This document shows, one piece after another, positions 61,179 to 64,000 of a stretch of DNA of 64,000 bases. A model generated the notes under the pieces. It searched no databases, was not told the origin of the DNA, and saw nothing but the letters and a program-made list of their open reading frames with translations. The position numbers were made by a program, and so were the translations under genes. The stretch covers positions 27,729,249-27,793,248 of the forward strand of contig OZ038423.1 in the NCBI GenBank assembly GCA_964036155.1, given 5' to 3'. Source of the stretch: Diploscapter coronatus (lineage: Eukaryota; Nematoda; Chromadorea; Rhabditida; Rhabditidae). How positions within the stretch are numbered: the stretch's first letter is position 1; the number at the start of each line of letters is the position of its first letter.

Positions 61179-62748
61179 ATGCAATTCTCCGTAATTGTGG
61201 TTTTGATCAGTCATTTTCCATTGGCTTTGTCGTCGTTATGGTTGTTGATTTTGATGTCTATTACAGACATTTTTTTTTGGAACCTTAAGGTAAGTCAGTT
61301 TATCTAAAAGTTGAGAAAATGGACATAAATTATTCATAGATTTTAGTCGAGAAGTGAAAGGTAGTCTAGATGATTACCAATAGGATATTTTTCGAAAATA
61401 AAGAAAAAAACTAACTGAATAAGTTTTAAGATGATACTGTACAGCGCCACGATCTTTACACTACTATATGTGCCTAATGCTGTCATGAAATACTTTGCGA
61501 GTTGGTTCAATTTTTACGATGTGTTCTATGAATTCACGAATAATTTCGGCGGCGGTATATATTATACAATCGATGACATAGGAAATAATATTGGTAGATT
61601 GAAATCTGTATGACAAAATACGATAGAGAATTTTAGTGATGTGGCATATTTTCGGGATTTTACTCGAAAGAATTCTACTTCTAAAGAATAATTATCGGAA
61701 TAAGAAAAATCCCATTATGGTCGTAATTATACTCATGATAACGGTAAGAAGAAAGTACTTTCTTTCTCTAAATTTTTGTTTAGTACGCGAATGGGTTCAA
61801 AGATCATTATTTTACTACTAACGATCAGTTATTCAATACCCTAAATATCTTATATTCAATTTTTACTGTCATTGTAAGAAAATCTCTAAACTTTCGAAAA
61901 CTGTTGGACTTTCAGCTTTTAATCTTTGTTATTATCGTAAATAGGCAAAAATATCGAAAGTTTCGATGGAGCATGGAATACAAACACTCAGTACAGGTAG
62001 TCATGGCTTCGGCAAATGCAATTTCCACAATAATAAAAAGTCGTAAACTTGAAACATAATATTTTGAACATTAATGAATTTACGTGAGAAAGGGGACGTG
62101 AAAATGCTGATGAATCCGTATTTTAGGCAAGAATAAATTTTCTAAAACAAAGATTACTCTACAAAGCAATTATCGTCTATTTGGTAATATTCATAGCGTC
62201 ATTGATATTGCGACAAATAGTCAACGAATATGCCAGCAAATTGGATAAAAGATATCCAAATAAAACTCAACAGCGGGAGCTTAAAGAATACATTGATTGC
62301 GTGATTTTTGCATCGAAGATAAAGTAGGATCTCTCTAATTCTTTAAAAAAAACAAGAATAAATCTAGAGCATTGAATACCTACATAATAATTTGGGGAAC
62401 AATGATATTTTATTTGATGCTGATATTTGGAGAGGATACGTTTGCTCGTAGGAAAGCGCTATCATTCTTATCAAGTTTAGCTTGTATTAAATTTGGTAGG
62501 AAAAAGTCCTACGAACATTTTTTTTATAATAAATCCTAAATTTAGTTCGATCCTATATCCGGAAACGTAAAATAGCTCAAGAAGATTCTACACTGCCCTC
62601 CACAACGATAAAAACATTGGAGGGGAAATCTATCAAAACTACGTACGAGGTAGTTAGGCTTCTTATGACTTAAATAAGATTTGAAATTGAGGTTCACGAG
62701 GAAACGAAGCTACATTTCGACAATCTAGTCCACTTTTGGAATATCTAG
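61179..62748 (+). CDS. Seven-helix chemoreceptor paralog 7
   Basis: Starts at ATG 61179 (MQFSVIVVLISHFPLALSSL) and ends at TAG 62746-62748. TM1 ends DIFFWNLK before an intron. A 43-nt intron (GTAGATTG to TTTTAG, about 61592-61634) must be removed to reach VMWHIFGILLERILLLKNNY. Then follow YANGFKDHYFTTNDQLFNTL, NRQKYRKFRWSMEYKHSVQ, ARINFLKQRLLYKAIIVYLV, YLMLIFGEDTFARRKALSFL, TIKTLEGKSIKTTYE and VHEETKLHFDNLVHFWNI. All junctions are in frame. It is the most diverged intact member, with Leu for Ser in the conserved ISLER (ILLER). Confidence 0.68.
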
Positions 62749-63090
62749 CGATCAGGAAATGCATCACTTACAGTGGTGGACAAAAGTTTGGAATATTGTG
62801 CAAAATCGTCATAATTTGCATGCTGATCGAACCAATCCGGGTTTTCTTTAGCAGTGTTAAGGACTTGAAATTTCTCAGGTGTTAACTTTTCAAGATCGTT
62901 TCTCTCCAAGTATTTCTGAGACTAATAATTGTGTATATTTTAGGTTTGTGAGATAAAGTCTTCGTAATTAGAGCCTATTTCGAAAATCAATGAAACTAAA
63001 AAAACATCAATGATAAAATTTATTGCTCACAAATATCAACAGACAACAACTAAGTAATCCTGAGTAAATTATCCCTAATGTTCATGTCGT
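62749..63090. other. Spacer with a possible Tc1-like terminus
   Basis: TACAGTGGTGGACAAAAGTT at 62770-62789 resembles a Tc1/mariner inverted-repeat end next to TA, but no inverted partner was found before the next gene. The rest is unremarkable AT-rich sequence that includes the 3' UTR of the convergent ground-like gene. Confidence 0.4.
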
Positions 63091-63807
63091 TTCAAAATAC
63101 GAACGCGTAACAAGTGAAACGATCGCCTTTCACAGCGCAATATTCGGCATCGTGACTTGCCGTATAATTAAAGAAGACTGGGGAGCATATAACGACCATT
63201 TCTCGCCCAAGATCTTCCTTCAAAGCATCGTGAATTTGTTGTCGAGAAGTATGCTCATCAGCGCTTATTTCCTAAAATCAAAAAGATTCAAATATAGAAA
63301 AGGAATATATTCTTGCCTTCTTCAAAATCGCCTTCAATTTTGGACTATTGCAGAGCATGTCACTCGACGATGCCTCTAATTCACCAGAGAGAGTCGATCT
63401 AAATTTCACATTGATCTTCAGAAGTTTTGACATGAGCTGCCTCGATTTTCTTCGTCTATAAGGAGAGCCGGCTCCGTAGCTGGGCATTGGAGGGGCTAGA
63501 TCGATTTTTAAAAAATGAAAGATTTGTGAACAGTTAAACCTGGCTGTTGATAAGGACCTGCCGAGGAGTAAGGTGGCTCGATATAGGGCGCTGGAGGTGG
63601 CATTGCTAAACTTAGTGATGAAAGTCGAGAATAATTGTAAATGATCATACGAGGGGGCATATATCTCATCCTGCAGGGCATAGGAGGTGGAGGCGGGGCG
63701 CAGCAGCAAGATTGCTGACAGCCTCCTCCTCCCCCACCGAGACCTAGTAGATTGAAAAATCCAGTAACATATGGGAGACTAGCCAAAAATATAATGAACC
63801 ACCTCAT
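63091..63807 (-). CDS. Ground-like (GRL) secreted protein
   Basis: Three coding exons run from ATG 63807 to TGA 63091-63093. A signal peptide (MRWFIIFLASLPYVTG) is followed by a Gly-, Cys- and Pro-rich low-complexity region (GLGGGGGGCQQSCCCAPPPP), a YRRRKSR basic site, and a C-terminal ground-like domain: MLCNSPKLKAILKK, then EISADEHTSRQQIHDALKED, MVVICSPVFFNYTAS, YCAVKGDRFTCYAFVF. The paired Cys pattern (CN...VIC...YC...TCYAF) is diagnostic of nematode hedgehog-related GRL proteins, which are secreted from epithelia, often in cuticle or duct formation. The intron inside the domain uses a GC donor (AAG then GCAAG). An acceptor TTTAG lies shortly upstream of the ATG. Confidence 0.86.
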
Positions 63808-64000
63808 AGTAGTATCCTAAAGTACAAATTTAAAGCAATGAAAGGAATTGGAGGACACAAGAAACCTGAAAAGTTTACGAAAAACTTAAAGTCAGTTTCA
63901 GAATAGTAAAACTAGGAGTGATGAAGTTTACTGGAAAATTGGGAGAAGAGTTTTTTTCTTAAAGTTTCTACAGTCCTGAAAATAATCAGAAGAACTCGAA

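Overview
This is nematode nuclear DNA, probably from a rhabditid related to but distinct from Caenorhabditis elegans. Evidence: many very short introns (repeatedly 43-47 nt) with TTTCAG-type acceptors; splice acceptors just upstream of start codons, as expected for spliced-leader trans-splicing; and nematode-specific families (SRD-type chemoreceptor, a second receptor family with SRE-like traits, ground-like protein, innexin). Almost every gene is split into many exons, so gene spans below are first to last coding base, and exon models are my own splicing by eye.

Layout. 0.2-5.2 kb (-): an unassigned soluble protein and, upstream of it, a four-membrane-segment protein with a Ser-rich tail; spacing suggests an operon. 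7.9-9.4 kb (+): an SRD-type receptor. 9.9-12.2 kb (+): a secreted carboxylesterase. 12.5-15.8 kb (-): an innexin. 16.4-17.4 kb (-): ribosomal protein eS25, head to head with gex-3 (NCKAP1/HEM, WAVE complex; 18.2-27.0 kb +). 28.3-30.0 kb (+): a two-domain C-type lectin. 30.9-35.8 kb (+): a kinesin-2 motor (klp-20/KIF3A type). 36.5-41.9 kb (-): a collagen prolyl 4-hydroxylase alpha subunit. 41.9-46.1 kb: gene-poor, with a roughly 1 kb foldback element. 46.1-62.7 kb (+): a tandem array of paralogous seven-helix receptor genes, several decayed, interrupted by transposons. 63.1-63.8 kb (-): a ground-like secreted protein.

The most striking observations are: (1) the prolyl 4-hydroxylase gene carries two separate pairs of duplicated, phase-matched exons that look mutually exclusive; in one pair the exons lie only 37 nt apart, shorter than any intron recognised here; (2) the receptor array preserves a record of birth and decay, including an apparently intact RTE-type retrotransposon inserted in a receptor first exon with a perfect 17-bp target duplication, a mariner deletion derivative, and a 101-bp hAT-type miniature element with a perfect 8-bp duplication; (3) introns of the housekeeping genes (klp-20, prolyl hydroxylase, gex-3) hold several unrelated inverted-repeat elements. 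I saw no tRNA, rRNA, CRISPR array or prokaryotic feature. Functions are assigned by recognition of conserved motifs only; no database search was possible.
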